Shown in pieces: positions 18,853 through 29,541 of a stretch of DNA of 64,000 nt; within the stretch, counting starts at the first letter, position 1, and the number at the start of each line of letters is the position of its first letter. Origin of the DNA: Prevotella sp. E13-17 (GTDB lineage Bacteria; Bacteroidota; Bacteroidia; Bacteroidales; Bacteroidaceae); contig NZ_CP091787.1 of assembly GCF_022024035.1 (NCBI RefSeq), positions 2,822,001 through 2,886,000 of the forward strand, in the 5' to 3' direction. The position numbers and the translations under genes are program-made. The notes below the pieces were generated by a model, which saw only the letters and a program-made list of their open reading frames with translations, ran no database searches and was not told the DNA's origin.

Positions 18853-21800
18853 TTAACGGCGAATGGTCTTCACAGTCTTACCGTTTGCGGTCTTAACAAC
18901 ATACATACCCTTACCAAGGTTCTGCATAGCCTGAACAGCACGGCCCTTGGCCACGAGAACACCATTGACGCTATAGACGGTCACCTCGCTATCGGCAGTC
19001 ATCATGTTGTCGATGGCATTGGGAGTCTGACCCGGCGTCACGTGCGTGAAGGTGAAATCGTCGAAGAATGCCATCCAGTTGGCAGTACCAGTGGTGTGGC
19101 GCACAGCAACATAGACATCCTTACCAGCAAAGGCAGAGAGGTCGGCCGTGAAGTGGTGCCACTGGTTCTCGGGGAGATATTCCATCTCGCGGGCAGGCAG
19201 CACAACCTTGAAATCAGCGGTTTTGGTGTTGCTCTCCTCGCTGACAAGCACTGTTACCGTGTGGAGGTCGTTGTCGCCAACGAACACGCTGTTCTGTGTG
19301 CCCAGGTTGCGAGCATAGAAGTCGAAGGTGGCACCCTGGCCAATCTTCAGCGGACGGCTGATGAGCCAGTCGTCGGCTGCCGAGTTATCATCAGGAGCTG
19401 TAGCCACAATAGTACCAATGCCAGAATGAGCTGCCAAGTTAGGATTGTTGTGAACAGCCTGCGTGAAGGCATAACGGCCACCATCGTTCTCAATCTCGGT
19501 GAGGTAGTAGTTGGACTGATAGGTCACCTTCTTATCCACATCGATTGTGGTGAAGTCGGCAGTCCACTCATAGTCGAGAGAATTCTTTTCGAAGCCATAG
19601 AAGATGACATCCTCAGCCAGCCCCTCGCCCTTGACGGGGAACTCTGCCTTCAGACCACTCTCAAACTCGACGGTCATCACATCCTGAACCTCTTTGGCTG
19701 CCTCCTTGGCTGTGAAGGTCACATTGAAAGAGATGCCACCCTCGACAGGTATCTCGGTACCTGCAGCAATAGAACTCTGGAAACTGTTGGTGCCGAAAGT
19801 AACGCTCTTAACCTTCTGGGCATTCTTACCGCGGTTCAGCATGGTGATGTCGGCAGACTTAGCGCCCTTGTTGTAGTTCACTTGACCAGCATCCCAACCG
19901 TCTTTATTGAAGATGACATAGTCGCCCACGATGCCGTTGATAACAATATTATCGAGGGCTGCTTCGCCTGTAGAGTTGCCATAAGTAGTGTTGACCCAGC
20001 GGAACTGAACACGCTTGCCGGCATAGGCTGTCAAGTCGATGGTTTCGTGACGCCAGTATTTCTTGCCGTCAGTACCATCAATCGTGTTCTCTGAGATATA
20101 AGAAGCCTGGGTCCAGTTACCATTGACACCAATCTCGAAGACGATATCGCTCACACCATTGCCACCAGGCACGTTCTGTTTCTTCAGCAATCCAGTCTCA
20201 TCAATCAGCAAATCGGAAGGATGAGCATCACCCCAATCGAAAGAGATGTTCATGTTCTGGCCCTCTGCTGGAAGTACGAATTCGGGCGAAACCAAAATTG
20301 AGCTCTCACCCTTATTCTTCCAACCTGTTGCCAGCGAAACGCCCTTACCACCATAAGGATAGATATTATTGGGACTCCATGGCTGGAAAGTGGGGTATGA
20401 GCCTGTGGTTGTGCTCAACCAACCTGTAGGAACAGGCATATCCTTATTACATTTGTCGAAATTCTCCTCCCAAGGGAACTCAAGTACTGACGCATCGGGC
20501 TGCGTTGTGAACGAGAAAGTGTTAGAAGCGGTTTCACCCTTGTCGTTATAAGCCACGATCTTCCACTTATAAGTGGTCTCATAGGCTGCTTCGGGGATTA
20601 CAATTGAGAGGGCGTTGTTGACATTTGCACCATCAACGAGGTTGTTCACCTCTGAATTGCTGCCTACAAAAACTTTATAACCAGTAGCGAACTGGGCAGG
20701 GCCCCACTCCAGCTTAATGTTCTTGGGATAGATATTGGCTGCGCCACTGGTTGGTGTCAGCAAGGTGGCCTTGCCAGGGGCATCGTTCATGCCATAGACA
20801 TTGGGCAGCAGCACGCGGTCGAGGGTAAAGTTTGACAATTCGGGAACCTCTTCCTCTTCACCAGAAACAGCAACGGGATATACAAAACGAACATAGCACT
20901 CATCACTACCAGTAGGCAGGGTGACCTCAGCGGTGAGAAGCTTATTCAGATGAGCCTCATCGTATTCGCTCTTCCACACTTCGTTCCAGTTGTCGCCGCC
21001 ATCGGTGCTCACTTCAACAGAAACATCGAGGTCGGGTACGCTCTCGCCCTCATACTGATTGAAATAGGTGAAGACCAGCTTGCCGCCGTTGGTCAGGTCG
21101 AGACGGGGTGAACGCAGGGTAGCCTTTGAATAGCCACCACCGCAATAAGCACTGTGATCGCCCTCGATGGCTGCATTGGCCCAGCTCCAACCGTTGTTCT
21201 TCCAGCCTGCAGGTGGGAAGTAGTCGTTGAAGGTCTCGATGAGATAGCCATCGGGCAGGAACTGTTTGTTAGCACTCAATGCAATCTTCACATCACCGCC
21301 TGTGGTGTGAATGGTCACGTCAGCCTGACTAGGGCTGGTCAGCGTGGCCGTATATGACAACTGGAAGCGCACCTGATCGTTCTTGTCGAGGTTCACGCTC
21401 TCGGTATCAATGTTGATACCCACGTTCTCTGGCTTGTCAATACCAGTAATCTTCAGACCATTCTTACCAGTGTTGGTCATGGTGATCACCTCTGTATAGA
21501 GTTTCTCACCAATATACATATTGCCGAAGTTGTAACGATCCAAATTAACAGTCGCAACAGGACCTGTAGGCGGTGTGAACTGCTTGACACTGATGTCATC
21601 CAGCCAAGCGATGTTGGCACTGGTGGTAAACATCTTATAGACAAAAGCCAGCTTCACCTTCTGCCCCTTCCAGTCGGAGAGGTCCACCTTAGACACATGA
21701 CGGTCCCAGGTGTTGATAGGGAACACGGTGACACCGCTCTCTTTCAGCATGTTCTTATCCTGAATAGAGAAGACGGTCTCGGCACCTGCCAGATTATCAT

Positions 21801-22224
21801 TCTCGACAACACGCACCTGAAGGTCGTAGCGAGAGTTATCCTGACAGTTCATAGGACTAACCATCCAAGTGAACTGCAACTCGTAGGTGTTGTCCAGATT
21901 CAGTTCGGGCGACAACAGGATTTCCTCACGGGGACCCGAACCATCTACAACATTGACATTGACGGGAGCATCGCAAGCAGCACAGCCGGCGCCGCTGATG
22001 ACGGGACCCGACTGACTGGTGGGATCACGATATTCATTAAACCAGTTATAGCGATAGTTCTCGCCCTTGTAACTATTTACCGTGGTCCATCCAGTACCAC
22101 GAGTGAGGGGAGATGACTGCGACACTGTTGCGCCAGTCTCGAAATCTTCTTCGAGAATGGTCTGTGCTTGTGAAGTCAAAACGCCAAGAAAAATGGCAGA
22201 AATAATTAGTAGTTTTCTTTTCAT
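18853..22224 (-). CDS. Exported multidomain adhesin-like protein (choice-of-anchor J, Fn3)
   Basis: 1123 aa from ATG 22224; upstream in-frame codons lie in the promoter. The signal peptide MKRKLLIISAIFLGVLTSQAQ is followed by three choice-of-anchor/cleaved-adhesin blocks (ILEEDFETGATVSQ; LIETFNDYFPPAGW; FPWEENFDKCN), each with DDISV- or DNIVI-type closing strands, CARDB-like linkers, and a fibronectin type III-like domain near 510 (KATLLTPTSGAANI then YKWKIVAYNDKG). The tail reads KGMYVVKTANGKTVKTIRR. First gene of the operon with the 809- and 613-aa proteins. These are probably surface or secreted factors; the ligand is unknown. Confidence 0.83.
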   Translation of the reverse strand: MKRKLLIISAIFLGVLTSQAQTILEEDFETGATVSQSSPLTRGTGWTTVNSYKGENYRYNWFNEYRDPTSQSGPVISGAGCAACDAPVNVNVVDGSGPREEILLSPELNLDNTYELQFTWMVSPMNCQDNSRYDLQVRVVENDNLAGAETVFSIQDKNMLKESGVTVFPINTWDRHVSKVDLSDWKGQKVKLAFVYKMFTTSANIAWLDDISVKQFTPPTGPVATVNLDRYNFGNMYIGEKLYTEVITMTNTGKNGLKITGIDKPENVGINIDTESVNLDKNDQVRFQLSYTATLTSPSQADVTIHTTGGDVKIALSANKQFLPDGYLIETFNDYFPPAGWKNNGWSWANAAIEGDHSAYCGGGYSKATLRSPRLDLTNGGKLVFTYFNQYEGESVPDLDVSVEVSTDGGDNWNEVWKSEYDEAHLNKLLTAEVTLPTGSDECYVRFVYPVAVSGEEEEVPELSNFTLDRVLLPNVYGMNDAPGKATLLTPTSGAANIYPKNIKLEWGPAQFATGYKVFVGSNSEVNNLVDGANVNNALSIVIPEAAYETTYKWKIVAYNDKGETASNTFSFTTQPDASVLEFPWEENFDKCNKDMPVPTGWLSTTTGSYPTFQPWSPNNIYPYGGKGVSLATGWKNKGESSILVSPEFVLPAEGQNMNISFDWGDAHPSDLLIDETGLLKKQNVPGGNGVSDIVFEIGVNGNWTQASYISENTIDGTDGKKYWRHETIDLTAYAGKRVQFRWVNTTYGNSTGEAALDNIVINGIVGDYVIFNKDGWDAGQVNYNKGAKSADITMLNRGKNAQKVKSVTFGTNSFQSSIAAGTEIPVEGGISFNVTFTAKEAAKEVQDVMTVEFESGLKAEFPVKGEGLAEDVIFYGFEKNSLDYEWTADFTTIDVDKKVTYQSNYYLTEIENDGGRYAFTQAVHNNPNLAAHSGIGTIVATAPDDNSAADDWLISRPLKIGQGATFDFYARNLGTQNSVFVGDNDLHTVTVLVSEESNTKTADFKVVLPAREMEYLPENQWHHFTADLSAFAGKDVYVAVRHTTGTANWMAFFDDFTFTHVTPGQTPNAIDNMMTADSEVTVYSVNGVLVAKGRAVQAMQNLGKGMYVVKTANGKTVKTIRR

Positions 22225-22265
22225 CTTTGTTGAACTTACATTGTTTATTGTTACTATTTTGGCGA

Positions 22266-22273
22266 CAAAGTTA
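22266..22273 (-). promoter_or_regulatory. Promoter -7 element of the exported-protein operon
   Basis: TAACTTTG on the minus strand, 42 nt before ATG 22224. A TTG at 22292-22290 is only 16 nt upstream, closer than usual for the -33 element. Confidence 0.55.
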
Positions 22274-22381
22274 CACATTTTTATTGAATCAACATCATTT
22301 TTATGCATAAAACTTTCATTTTATAAGTACAAACCCGCATTTCATGGGGATTACAGGAATGAAAAAAAGGACTTATAATAC

Positions 22382-22412
22382 TTGTATATATCGAAAAAAA
22401 CATTTACTTTTG
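22382..22412 (+). promoter_or_regulatory. Promoter of tamB-tamL
   Basis: TTG at 22382 and TACTTTTG at 22405-22412, separated by 20 nt, fit the Bacteroidetes -33/-7 pattern. Because the promoter covers 22382-22412, the long open frame that begins there cannot use its first codon; ATG 22427 or 22436 must be the start. Confidence 0.75.
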
Positions 22413-22435
22413 CAGTCGTTATAAATATGCAGAAT

Positions 22436-25400
22436 ATGAGTAGAAAGGTCAAGCGGATAGGGATTGTGGTCCTCATTCCTGTTTTATTGTTTCTTTTGCT
22501 CTTTATATTAATATATGTGCCACCCGTGCAAAACTGGATGGTGCAGCAGGTTGCTCACGTCGCTTCGGAGCAGACGGGCTACGATATTTCCGTGGAACAT
22601 GTGGATTTGGACTTTCCTCTGGATTTGGGAGTGGACGGGGTCGTGGTGAAAAGCGAGACTGCCGACACGCTGGCCGACATCAAAAGAGTGGTGATCGACG
22701 TCAGACTGCTGCCACTGATAGTGGGCAACGTGGTGGTTGACGAGCTGAGCATCTGTGAGGCGAAAGTAAACACACTAAGCCTGATACCCGACATTCAGGT
22801 GAAAGGCCAGATAGGACGACTGCAACTGGAGCCCAGCAAGATACACCTGCTGGCTGGCAAGGCGGACTTGAGCACAATCTCACTGGGCGATGCCGACGTG
22901 ACCATATTGATGAGCGATACGGCTGCCGTAGATACAACAGAGTCTGAGCCCTTACTTTGGCGCATAGGCATTGAGAAACTGACTGTAAGAAACACGCAGG
23001 CAACGCTGCACATGCCGGGCGACTCCATGCTCGTGGGTGGCTATATCGGTGAGGCAAACCTACTGGATGGTGACATTGACCTGGGCAAAGAGGACTACAG
23101 GATAGGTCATTTCGAATGGAAGAAGGGCCGGGCCTACTACGACCTGCCCTACGAACCACGCCAGGAACGGGGCATGGACTACAACCACATTGCCGCATCA
23201 GACATCAACATCAGCATCGACTCAATAGCCTTCAAGAGCCCACTGACGCAACTGATCGTCAGACAGGCCACACTGAAGGAGCAAAGCGGACTTGACATCA
23301 CCGAACTGCGCGGCGCTGTCAGCGTGAGCGACGCCAACGTCAAACTGGCTTCACTGCTGCTGCGCACGCCACAATCAGACATCAGTGGCAATGCATATGT
23401 GGACTTCAGCATTGCAGACTCTGTCAATCCTGGAAAGATGCACATCGACATGATGGCGCATCTGGCGATGAAAGACATGCTGGTGTTTGCACCCGACCTC
23501 GATGCAACGATGGTGCGCCACTGGCCCGCCATGCCGCTGACACTGACAGGGCGCATGGATGGCAATATGAAAGAGGCTGAAATCCATGAGCTTTCGGCCG
23601 CAATTCCCATGGTTTTCCGCATGGAAACCAACGGTAAAGTGGCCAACTTGATGGACACCGACAAACTGATGGCTCAACTCGACATGAGGGCTGAGACGTA
23701 TAACATGGGCTTTTTGACACCGATGTTTGGTCTGCCAGCCAACATACGCATTCCCGGTGGCTTATCGCTGAACGGAGATGCTGACATCAACGGGCCTCAA
23801 TACCATGCAAACCTGTTTGCTCAGCAATGGTCAGGGGAACGTAGCGTCACCGCGAACCTGCAGTTTAACAGAAACACGGAGGCTTACCAAGCTGACATAG
23901 ACATACACAGACTGGACCTGCATGCGTTCATGCCCAAAGACTCGCTCTACGACCTGAGTGCTATGTTCTTTGCCAAAGGACAAGGACTGGACTTCCAGAA
24001 CCGCAAGTCGTGGATGGATGCCGAGGGCGAGATCAGCAAGTTGCAATACGGCAAGCTACACTTGGACAGCATCCTGCTGATGGGACACCTGAAGAACGGT
24101 CACGGTCAACTGGAGGTGAACGGCAGGAACCGTGTGATTGATGGCGACATCTGTCTGGATGCACGCATCGGTCAAAAGGAGGCTATCTCGCAACTGGGCG
24201 TCAGCACCCAACTGAACCTGCTGGACCTCTATGCGCTGGGAGTGATGGACGAACCGCTGCAGATAGGACTGGCGGGCAACTTCAACGTGAACAGCGACCT
24301 GAAGCAGAGTCACAAGCTGAGCGGACTGTTCAGCGACATCTATCTGCGGGACTCTGCCAACACGTTCCACCCAGAGAACCTCGGCGTGCTGATCAGTGCA
24401 CAACCCGACACCACCTATGCCCGACTGCAGAACGGCAACCTCATCGTGAAGTTTGATGCCAGCGGTAACTACGAGAAGCTGATAGACAAGCTGACCATAC
24501 TCGGCGACACCATCATGGAGCTGAACAATCGCAGGGCGATAGACCAGCAGGCCATCAAACGACTACTGCCAACCATGCGACTGTACGTGACAAGTGGCAG
24601 AGAGAACCCGCTGGCAGACATTCTGCGCGTATCGCAAAACATTGATTTCAAAGATTTGGCTATCGACCTGTCCACCTCTGCAGAGAGGGGTGTCAACGGG
24701 CAGGCGCATCTTTACGGTCTGAATGCCGACTCGATACGCATTGACACCATTCAGGTAACGCTGAAAGACAGTGACCACGGACTGACGTTCCAAAGCAGGG
24801 TGGCCAACAATCGTCGCAACCCTCAGTTTGTATTTACGGCAACTGCAGATGGACTGTTGCAAGAACATGGGCTGAGCCTGGGCGTGCGTTTCTATGACAG
24901 CAAGGGCGACTTGGGCTTGCGACTGGGCTCAAAAGTGGAAATGGAAAGCGACGGTCTGCGCTTCACGCTGATGCCCAGCAGACCAACTATCGGTTATAAG
25001 GAATTTGCTCTGAACAAAGATAACTTCTTGTTCCTGCGCAACGACTTCAAACTTCAGGCTAAGGTAGATCTGCTGGCCGACGACGGGACGGGTATCAAGG
25101 TATATTCGGAAAGTCAGGACTCAACTCTCCTTCAGGACTTGACCGTCAGCCTGCACCGCATTAACTTGGCACAACTCACCGCTGCCCTACCCTACGTGCC
25201 ACGCATCACAGGACAGCTGGATGGCGACTATCACTTGATGATGGACCAGAAGCGACAAATCTCTGTGGCCAGCGACATGCAGGTGAAGGAGATGACCTAC
25301 GAGGGAAGCCCGATGGGAACCATCGCCACGGAATTTGTATATCTGCAACGAGAAGACCAGACGCACGCCGTGGAAGGCACGATGATGCAGAACGGCAGAG

Positions 25401-27049
25401 AGGTAGCCACGCTGAAAGGTAACTACCGTAACAAGAAGGAAACGGGCGGAAAGGAACAACTGGACGCCGACCTGTCGTTGATGCATGCGCCACTATCGCT
25501 TATCAACGGATTTATTCCTGACCAACTGATCGGTCTGGAGGGATTTGCCGACGGCGACATCAGCGTGAATGGCTCGTTAGACAAGCTGGACATGGACGGC
25601 GAGGTGATGCTCGACTCGGCCTACCTGATCAGCATCCCCTACGGTGTCCGTCTGCGATTTGACAACGATCCTGTGCTCATACAGGATTCTAAACTGCTGT
25701 TGGAGAACTTCACGATGTATGCCTACAACGACAACCCTTTGAATATTCAAGGAGTCATCGACTTTGGCGACATGGACAACATGAGCATGAACGTACGCAT
25801 GAAGGCTACGAACTACCAGCTTATCAATGCCAAACAGACGGCCAAGTCGCTGGCTTTCGGTAAAGCCTTCGTGAACTTCTTTGCCGTGATGCGCGGCCCA
25901 ATGAACCAACTGAAAATGATGGGCAAGCTGGATGTGCTGGGCACCACAGACCTCACCTATCTGTTGTTAGACTCGCCACTATCGTCAGACAATCAGTTAG
26001 ACGAACTGGTGAAGTTTACGGACTTCAGCGATTCTACGCAAATGGTTATCGAACGTCCCGCGCCCGAAGGCATGGACATGGACCTCCGCATCAGCATTGA
26101 TCCCGGCGCACACGTGAAATGCGGACTGAATGCCGACATGAGCAACTATGTAGATCTGTTTGGCGGTGGCGACCTGCGCATGCGTTACAACAACACCGAG
26201 AGCCTGACACTGAACGGAAGGTACACACTGACCAGCGGTGAGATGAAGTATTCGCTGCCAGTCATCCCGCTGAAGACGTTCACCATACAGGACGGTAGCT
26301 ATGTGGAATTTACGGGCGAAGCCATGAACCCCACACTAAACATCACGGCGACAGAACGCAACAGAGCCAGCGTGGGCAGCGATGGTCAGGCATCGAGGAG
26401 TGTGCTGTTCGACTGCGGCGTAGTGATTACACAGACACTGAACAACATGGGATTGCAATTCATTATCAATGCGCCTGAAGACATGAGCATCTCGAGTGAA
26501 CTGCAGGCTATGACGCCCGAGCAACGGGGCAAGCTGGCAGTAACCATGCTGACCACTGGTATGTATCTGGCCGACGGAAACACGAGTGGGTTCTCGATGA
26601 ACTCGGCACTGAGCTCATTCTTGGAAAGCGAGATCAACAACATCACGGGCAATGCCCTGAAGACCATTGACCTGAGCGTTGGTCTGGACAACAGTACAGA
26701 CGCCACAGGACAGATGCACACAGACTACTCGTTTAAGTTTGCCAAGCGATTCTGGAACAACCGCCTGAAAGTACAGATTGGCGGTAAGGTCTCATCGGGA
26801 AACGAAGCACAACAGAACGGACAGAATCAGTCGTTCTTTGACAATGTGACCATGGAATATCGACTAACACCAACATCGAATCAGTATGTAAAGCTGTTCT
26901 ACAACCAGAACTTCTACGACTGGTTGGAGGGTTACACCGGTGAATATGGCGGTGGCTATATCTGGAAGCGCAAACTGGATTCGCTGTGGCCACGCAAAGA
27001 GGATAGCGACACCATCAAGACTCCACAACCATATGAAAAGAAGAAATAA
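22436..27049 (+). CDS. tamB: TamB-like translocation and assembly module protein
   Basis: About 1537 aa. A single N-terminal membrane anchor (residues ~8-29) is followed by a very long region of amphipathic beta-strands rich in D-L-D and I-x-V patterns, with AsmA-like repeats, ending in the DUF490/TamB domain (~1080-1500; LNGRYTLTSGEMKYSLP, GEAMNPTLNITATE, VQIGGKVSS). By family knowledge it spans the periplasm and works with a TamA-type Omp85 protein in outer-membrane assembly, possibly lipid transport. The next gene encodes that partner and overlaps by 17 nt. Start ATG 22436 (MSRKVKR) is preferred; 22427 is possible. Confidence 0.9.
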   Translation: MSRKVKRIGIVVLIPVLLFLLLFILIYVPPVQNWMVQQVAHVASEQTGYDISVEHVDLDFPLDLGVDGVVVKSETADTLADIKRVVIDVRLLPLIVGNVVVDELSICEAKVNTLSLIPDIQVKGQIGRLQLEPSKIHLLAGKADLSTISLGDADVTILMSDTAAVDTTESEPLLWRIGIEKLTVRNTQATLHMPGDSMLVGGYIGEANLLDGDIDLGKEDYRIGHFEWKKGRAYYDLPYEPRQERGMDYNHIAASDINISIDSIAFKSPLTQLIVRQATLKEQSGLDITELRGAVSVSDANVKLASLLLRTPQSDISGNAYVDFSIADSVNPGKMHIDMMAHLAMKDMLVFAPDLDATMVRHWPAMPLTLTGRMDGNMKEAEIHELSAAIPMVFRMETNGKVANLMDTDKLMAQLDMRAETYNMGFLTPMFGLPANIRIPGGLSLNGDADINGPQYHANLFAQQWSGERSVTANLQFNRNTEAYQADIDIHRLDLHAFMPKDSLYDLSAMFFAKGQGLDFQNRKSWMDAEGEISKLQYGKLHLDSILLMGHLKNGHGQLEVNGRNRVIDGDICLDARIGQKEAISQLGVSTQLNLLDLYALGVMDEPLQIGLAGNFNVNSDLKQSHKLSGLFSDIYLRDSANTFHPENLGVLISAQPDTTYARLQNGNLIVKFDASGNYEKLIDKLTILGDTIMELNNRRAIDQQAIKRLLPTMRLYVTSGRENPLADILRVSQNIDFKDLAIDLSTSAERGVNGQAHLYGLNADSIRIDTIQVTLKDSDHGLTFQSRVANNRRNPQFVFTATADGLLQEHGLSLGVRFYDSKGDLGLRLGSKVEMESDGLRFTLMPSRPTIGYKEFALNKDNFLFLRNDFKLQAKVDLLADDGTGIKVYSESQDSTLLQDLTVSLHRINLAQLTAALPYVPRITGQLDGDYHLMMDQKRQISVASDMQVKEMTYEGSPMGTIATEFVYLQREDQTHAVEGTMMQNGREVATLKGNYRNKKETGGKEQLDADLSLMHAPLSLINGFIPDQLIGLEGFADGDISVNGSLDKLDMDGEVMLDSAYLISIPYGVRLRFDNDPVLIQDSKLLLENFTMYAYNDNPLNIQGVIDFGDMDNMSMNVRMKATNYQLINAKQTAKSLAFGKAFVNFFAVMRGPMNQLKMMGKLDVLGTTDLTYLLLDSPLSSDNQLDELVKFTDFSDSTQMVIERPAPEGMDMDLRISIDPGAHVKCGLNADMSNYVDLFGGGDLRMRYNNTESLTLNGRYTLTSGEMKYSLPVIPLKTFTIQDGSYVEFTGEAMNPTLNITATERNRASVGSDGQASRSVLFDCGVVITQTLNNMGLQFIINAPEDMSISSELQAMTPEQRGKLAVTMLTTGMYLADGNTSGFSMNSALSSFLESEINNITGNALKTIDLSVGLDNSTDATGQMHTDYSFKFAKRFWNNRLKVQIGGKVSSGNEAQQNGQNQSFFDNVTMEYRLTPTSNQYVKLFYNQNFYDWLEGYTGEYGGGYIWKRKLDSLWPRKEDSDTIKTPQPYEKKK

Positions 27050-29426
27050 CTATATAGCATGCTTACTGTTGATGGTGCTTGCCGTGTCGTGCTCCACCAC
27101 CAAGCTGGTTCCCAAGGACGATAAGTTGTTCACGGGACTCACGAAGATAGAATATAAGAACTATGTGGACAATGACTACTTCATTGAGACACAGGAAGAG
27201 ATAGAAGCGGCCCTGGCAACTGCTCCTAACGGAGCGTTGTTTGGTTCAAGCTATTACCGCACGCCCTTCCCCTACAAGCTGTGGATATACAACTATGCAC
27301 ACGGCTCGAGCGGGAAATTCAAGCAGTGGCTCAACAAATCGTTTGGAAGAGCTCCTGTATTGATGAGCCAGGTGAACCCTGCTTTGCGAGCCTCAGTGGC
27401 ACGCTCGGTATTAAGAAAGAACGGATACATGCACGGTGACGTGACCTATCAGGAGGTGCCTCAACGCAATAGGAAGAAGATGAAAATCGGCTACACGGTA
27501 GTGCTCGACACACTGTACACGATAGACACACTGCAGTACGTCAACTTCCCCGAAAGAATGCAGGCACTCATCGACTCGACCAAAAACGAAGCGAAAATCG
27601 TGAAGGGCTCGCCATTCTCGGTGGCATCGCTTGACGGTGAAAGAAACCGACTGAGCCAACTGTTCAGAAACAATGGCTACTATTACTATCAAGCGGGATA
27701 TGCTTCGTATCTGGCTGACACATTTGATATTGAGAACCACGCTAAACTGCGTTTGCAACTGGCCGACTCGCTGCCCAAACAGGCCTTGCGCCCATGGTAT
27801 GTGGGTAACGTCACCGTGAACCTGCGGAAGTCCTTCCGTGAGGAGATGACCGACAGCATCGGCCGTAGTTTCCTGAAGGTGTTCTGGGGCGGAAACAAGA
27901 AGCATGCGCCCATCAGACCACGCGTGATCTTCCGTGACATGAAATTGCGCTCAAGAAAGGCTTTTAGCTATGAAGACTATCAGCAAACGGTACAGAAGCT
28001 GAATGCCACCGGCGTGTTCTCATCGGTTGACCTGCAGTTTGCACCACGCGACCGCGACACACTTGACATGACACTGAACTGTACGTTCGACCAACCATGG
28101 GACATCTACGTGGAAGGGAACTTCGTCAACCGCACGATAGGACGCATGGGACCTGGAATAAAGGCTGGTATTGTGCGCAGAAACGCATTTCGTGGCGGGG
28201 AGAAACTGGACATCAACGTGCATGGCTCGTATGAATGGCAGACCAGCTCGCAGGAAAGAAACATGAACACGTATCAATATGGTGCCGATGCTTCTGTTGA
28301 ATTTCCACGCATTGTGGCGCCATTTGTCAGCGAACGACTAAAGCGAGATAAGAACGGACGCTTCAAACGTCCTCGTCGTTTCTTTGCCACGCCATGGACC
28401 ATTGCAAAGATATCTACCGACATCGTCAATCGTCCTGACTACTATAAGATGCACATCGTCAGCGGTGAATGGACCTATCGATGGCAGATGAGAGAGAGTA
28501 CACGGCATGAATTCTCACCACTGACACTGAAATATCAGTTTATCAACACCCGCACTCAGCGCTTCGACGAGATGCTGAATCAAAATCCGTACCTGATGAC
28601 ATCCATGGATGACTACTTCATCCCGAAAATACGCTATACACACATCTACCAAGGTTCGGCCAGCAAACATCGTTCACCGGTGCACTGGGAAACCGTCATT
28701 GAGGAGTCTGGCAATGTAGTGGCTCTTTATGATGTGCTGATCCAGGGTCACGGATGGAACGAGAAAGGAAAGAAACTCTTTAAAAATCCCTACTCACAAT
28801 ATGTGAAGATTGAGACAGACCTGACCAAGACATGGAAGATAGACAACAAATCGCAACTGGTGGGTCACCTAAATGCTGGCCACATGTGGTGTTTTGGCAA
28901 CTCGGATGATGCGCCCTTCAGCGAACGCTTCTATGTTGGCGGTGCAAACAGCATCCGCGCTTTCACGGTGCGCAGCATTGGCCCCGGAGGGTTTGGTGGT
29001 CAAGTCAACAAACAGATGTCGTACTTGTTGCAGAATGGTAACACGAAACTGGTGATGAATCTGGAATACCGCCGCCAACTGTTCGGCAGTCTTTACGGTG
29101 CCATCTTTCTTGATGCAGGCAACGTGTGGAACAACACTGACTACAGTATAGACCAAAGCACCGCGACAAACAGCGACGAACTGTCATTCATTGAGAATTG
29201 GAACAAAGCAGCCAGCGAAACAAAATTCGATGCAAGAAATCTGCTGAAGCAGTTGGCGACCGGCACTGGTCTGGGACTGCGCTACGACCTCGACTTCTTG
29301 GTGGTGCGTATTGACTGGGGCTTTGGTCTGCATGTGCCCTATCAAACGTCGAAAAACGGTTATTTCAATATCCCACGTTTCAAAGATATGCACTCACTGC
29401 ATTTTGCCATCGGATACCCATTCTAA
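27033..29426 (+). CDS. tamL: TamL: Omp85-family outer-membrane lipoprotein, partner of TamB
   Basis: 797 aa from ATG 27033, which gives a lipoprotein signal ending LAVSC (Cys20). POTRA-like regions (~60-330; YMHGDVTYQEVP, GNVTVNLRKSFRE, KLNATGVFSSVDLQF) precede a C-terminal 16-strand barrel of the BamA/TamA type (GGEKLDINVHGSYEW; FYVGGANSIRAFTVRSIGPG has the lid-lock-like G-x-x-S-I-R-A-F; terminal HFAIGYPF). Lipidated TamA homologues are known in Bacteroidetes and are called TamL. The overlap with tamB supports a functional pair. Confidence 0.88.
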   Translation: MKRRNNYIACLLLMVLAVSCSTTKLVPKDDKLFTGLTKIEYKNYVDNDYFIETQEEIEAALATAPNGALFGSSYYRTPFPYKLWIYNYAHGSSGKFKQWLNKSFGRAPVLMSQVNPALRASVARSVLRKNGYMHGDVTYQEVPQRNRKKMKIGYTVVLDTLYTIDTLQYVNFPERMQALIDSTKNEAKIVKGSPFSVASLDGERNRLSQLFRNNGYYYYQAGYASYLADTFDIENHAKLRLQLADSLPKQALRPWYVGNVTVNLRKSFREEMTDSIGRSFLKVFWGGNKKHAPIRPRVIFRDMKLRSRKAFSYEDYQQTVQKLNATGVFSSVDLQFAPRDRDTLDMTLNCTFDQPWDIYVEGNFVNRTIGRMGPGIKAGIVRRNAFRGGEKLDINVHGSYEWQTSSQERNMNTYQYGADASVEFPRIVAPFVSERLKRDKNGRFKRPRRFFATPWTIAKISTDIVNRPDYYKMHIVSGEWTYRWQMRESTRHEFSPLTLKYQFINTRTQRFDEMLNQNPYLMTSMDDYFIPKIRYTHIYQGSASKHRSPVHWETVIEESGNVVALYDVLIQGHGWNEKGKKLFKNPYSQYVKIETDLTKTWKIDNKSQLVGHLNAGHMWCFGNSDDAPFSERFYVGGANSIRAFTVRSIGPGGFGGQVNKQMSYLLQNGNTKLVMNLEYRRQLFGSLYGAIFLDAGNVWNNTDYSIDQSTATNSDELSFIENWNKAASETKFDARNLLKQLATGTGLGLRYDLDFLVVRIDWGFGLHVPYQTSKNGYFNIPRFKDMHSLHFAIGYPF

Positions 29427-29470
29427 AGGTGTGAGACAGAGACGTATATGGCACTTTTCCAAAAAATCAT

Positions 29471-29501
29471 TTGGCTACTTCAACAATTAATAGTAACTTT
29501 G
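29471..29501 (+). promoter_or_regulatory. Promoter of the nucleotidyltransferase gene
   Basis: TTG at 29471 and TAACTTTG at 29494-29501, with 20 nt between, 41 nt before the ATG. Confidence 0.75.
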
Positions 29502-29541
29502 CAGCATTAATATTTCAACTATAATTAAAAAGAAAAGAACA

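Noticed and set aside
19042..20094. 350-codon open frame on the plus strand
   Set aside because: Antisense to the 1123-aa exported protein; no start context and no recognisable domain.
22382..22435. Upstream start for tamB
   Set aside because: These bases contain the -33 and -7 elements of its own promoter, so they are unlikely to be translated.
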